Of a stretch of 64,000 nucleotides of DNA, positions 62,266-64,000 are shown piece by piece. Location: NCBI RefSeq assembly GCF_000621125.1, contig NZ_JHZC01000004.1, positions 496,001 to 560,000 on the forward strand, read 5' to 3'. A program made the translations under genes and the position numbers. The notes under the pieces were generated by a model. It was not told the DNA's origin, did no database searches, and was given only the letters and a program-made list of their open reading frames with translations. The stretch is from Maribacter antarcticus DSM 21422 (GTDB lineage Bacteria; Bacteroidota; Bacteroidia; Flavobacteriales; Flavobacteriaceae). How positions within the stretch are numbered: position 1 is the stretch's first letter; every line of letters starts with the position of its first letter.

Positions 62266-63285
62266 ATGAGTACTACTATTTTAATTATAGGCGGAACTGG
62301 TTTGATAGGAAAAACCATTCATAATATGCTTTCCAAAAGAGATTCACAGTTAAAAATACTAATTGGAACACGAAAAAAAGACTCAATACCAAATCACATC
62401 CAGTTAGATGTAAATGACTTTGAATCATTTGAATCATTGAAAAAACATGCTATAACTATAATTATCGTTTGCACAAAAGACGCAAATAATCATGTTATGA
62501 ATTACGCTATAAAACATAAAATTGATTATACCGATATTACAAAACCTTCAAATGAGTTATTAAAGGCTCATGAGAGCATTAAAAATAATTTAATAGATAG
62601 TAAAATTGTGTTTAGTTCGGGTTGGATGGGAGGCATTGCACCATCATTACTCTATTCTACCGGTGTATTGGCAAAAGACATACAAAGTGTTAAAATGATG
62701 GTGTACTACTCTACTAAAGATAAAGCAGGCAGTAGTTCAGCAGATTTTATGGCTCATAATGTGAGTAAACCATTTTTCTTTTATCAAAATAATTTAGCTA
62801 AGAAAACAAAACATTTTTTAGATGGAGAGGATACTAAATTTGACTTTGATAATCAAAAAAGAACAGTATCTGACTTTGATATTCCAGATTTGTATATTTT
62901 TAATCAAATAGAACACATTCCAAATGTAAGAGCCAAAATGATATTTGATTCTAAAATAGTTACAGCCATATTGCCATTCATGCAAAAAATAGGATTTTTT
63001 AAAATGTTAAACTTTAGAGAAAAGAAATGGATTTTTGGTGGTAGTGGAAATGGTGATATTTCATCATTTGAAATTATATATACTGACAATGGGTCAAAAG
63101 AAAAGAAAATAGTTTTGAAATGTGAAGCGGGTCAATCAGAACTTACTGCTTTTTCAACAGTGCTTCATGTTGAAAAAATGCTAGAAAATTCAAGCCAAAA
63201 GGGTATTTATTTTAGTCACCAGTTGCATGAACCTAAGAAATTTATTGATGCACTAACTTCAAATAAATCAATAGTAGTTCACTAG
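62266..63285 (+). CDS. Saccharopine dehydrogenase-like NAD(P)-binding protein
   Basis: A 339-residue oxidoreductase-like protein with an N-terminal Rossmann fold (ILIIGGTGLIGKTIHNML; second strand ends LIGTRKKD, suggesting NADP) and the saccharopine dehydrogenase/trans-enoyl reductase-type layout. After the NAD domain come IDYTDITKPSNE, a membrane-associating middle and a C-terminal substrate domain. Related proteins act on lipids or small carbonyl compounds; the substrate is unknown. It lies behind a crp-tail-like relic and the GGACATTTGTCC palindrome, so it may be under a Crp-like regulator. Confidence 0.78.
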   Translation: MSTTILIIGGTGLIGKTIHNMLSKRDSQLKILIGTRKKDSIPNHIQLDVNDFESFESLKKHAITIIIVCTKDANNHVMNYAIKHKIDYTDITKPSNELLKAHESIKNNLIDSKIVFSSGWMGGIAPSLLYSTGVLAKDIQSVKMMVYYSTKDKAGSSSADFMAHNVSKPFFFYQNNLAKKTKHFLDGEDTKFDFDNQKRTVSDFDIPDLYIFNQIEHIPNVRAKMIFDSKIVTAILPFMQKIGFFKMLNFREKKWIFGGSGNGDISSFEIIYTDNGSKEKKIVLKCEAGQSELTAFSTVLHVEKMLENSSQKGIYFSHQLHEPKKFIDALTSNKSIVVH

Positions 63286-63422
63286 TTTATGATGAGATAT
63301 ATTTTAATTATTTAAGGTTGTCTAAAAAAAGACAGGCGTAATTTTATATGTAAATAAAACCGAAACTTAGTGCTTTTCCCTTGCACTAAGTTCTTTAAAT
63401 TAGCGTTTGGTAACCCTATAAA

Positions 63423-64000
63423 ATGAACCATAGCTACTATTTAAAATCTAATAAAGAACATAACCATATTCAATTGAAAATTGGGGCTGCCGCTTTCGTT
63501 TTGAATTTGATGGTTTTAGTAGTATCATTTTGGAGGGGTTATTACTTTTTTATTTTTCTTTCAATACGTGTAACTGGTTCTATAATTGCCCCCTTTTTTG
63601 ATATTCCAGCCCTTAAAAAAATGGTAAATTGATTTACTATTCTTCTCTTTTTATTACCGAAAAAGAGCAAAAAGGAATCATCAAAATTCATGGCGGTTCA
63701 TTGTTTGATTATGTTTTTGTGTTAGACAAAACATTAAGTGGAAAGCAGAGAACCAATTTTATACTTCAAAAGTATTTAGAAGGACTTTTGAATTTAATAG
63801 ATGTCTGTGAAAAAGATGGTAATACGCTAGTCAAAATTAAGGGAACGACCTATATTTTAAATGAACGAACGGCTAATAAAATTGGATTCAATAGCATCAA
63901 AACTGACATTATTCAAAACTAATCTTGACATACAATTATGTAAATGTCTTGATCTCAAATTCTATTGCGAAAAGAAAAATATCATTCCCAAAAATGAATA
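63423..64000 (+). pseudogene. Conserved membrane-anchored protein, two frameshifts, runs off the window
   Basis: Three successive frames read as one protein: two membrane helices (63423 to about 63615), then NGKLIYYSSLFITEKEQKG... to about 63915, then KLILTYNYVNVLISNSIAKR to the right edge. Adding one A to the A7 run at 63614-63620 and one A to the A4 run near 63916 restores a single open frame. Both lesions are single-A losses in homopolymers, so sequencing error and real decay are hard to separate. The family looks like a conserved Flavobacteriia protein of unknown function with HGGSLFDYVFVLDKTLSGKQ as its core. Confidence 0.6.

Noticed and set aside
1-64000. tRNA, rRNA, riboswitch or phage genes
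   Set aside because: Reading both strands gave no cloverleaf, rRNA segment, known riboswitch core or phage structural gene that I could support.

Overview
The window is a low-GC chromosome segment from a member of the Bacteroidota, most likely a marine Flavobacteriaceae. This rests on the protein families and on signals such as TAnnTTTG -7 boxes and weak Shine-Dalgarno sites. No rRNA, tRNA, CRISPR array, prophage or integrase was seen. All calls come from reading the sequence; no database search was run.

Region 1 (1-11.5 kb) is housekeeping and catabolic. It holds a cut-off solute-binding/MltF-like lipoprotein, a decayed small lipoprotein, a membrane class III cyclase, an M20 peptidase, a Tat-exported HisC-like aminotransferase, a small membrane protein and a zinc-finger protein with a PD-(D/E)XK-like C-terminus. 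These are followed by an Nramp-like transporter next to pxpABC (5-oxoprolinase), a layout like the Bacillus ycsFG/kip locus, and a nitroreductase.

Region 2 (11.5-21.3 kb) is the isoleucine/valine operon: leader peptide, terminator/attenuator, ilvD, ilvB, an inserted SAM methyltransferase, ilvN, ilvC, ilvA, then gapN. The leader peptide carries Val-Ile-Ile-Ile and ends just before a strong terminator, a classic attenuator layout.

Region 3 (21.3-37 kb) starts with a convergent FIST sensor/hybrid histidine kinase pair. It is bracketed by the intact gapN 3' end and a second, diverged gapN 3' remnant with its own terminator, so it looks like an insertion beside gapN. Then come an MFS exporter, a serine hydrolase, methyltransferases, a large BNR/VPS10-like secreted protein and a tricorn-like protease whose promoter abuts a hexanucleotide repeat.

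Region 4 (37-48.4 kb) is accessory DNA. Single genes (Crp-family regulator, quinone reductase, LytTR regulator, acyltransferase, DUF998 protein, alpha/beta hydrolase, lycopene cyclase, CPBP protease) lie mostly on the + strand. They are separated by related palindromic intergenic repeats, IS110 transposase remnants and fragments of crp-like genes; a serine hydrolase here is a pseudogene.

Region 5 (48.9-57.9 kb) looks like a sigma-54 regulon. A three-PAS enhancer-binding protein is divergent from a five-gene operon (exported pirin, isochorismatase-like hydrolase, amidohydrolase, AzoR, YceI). The spacer holds a GG-N10-GC sigma-54 promoter and a 34-bp palindrome at about -98. A second sigma-54-like box precedes a SnoaL-like gene and another YceI gene.

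Region 6 (58-64 kb) has a frameshifted membrane AraC regulator, an outer-membrane-type protein, an SDR/TetR pair with three similar operators, a saccharopine-dehydrogenase-like protein, and a frameshifted conserved gene running off the end.
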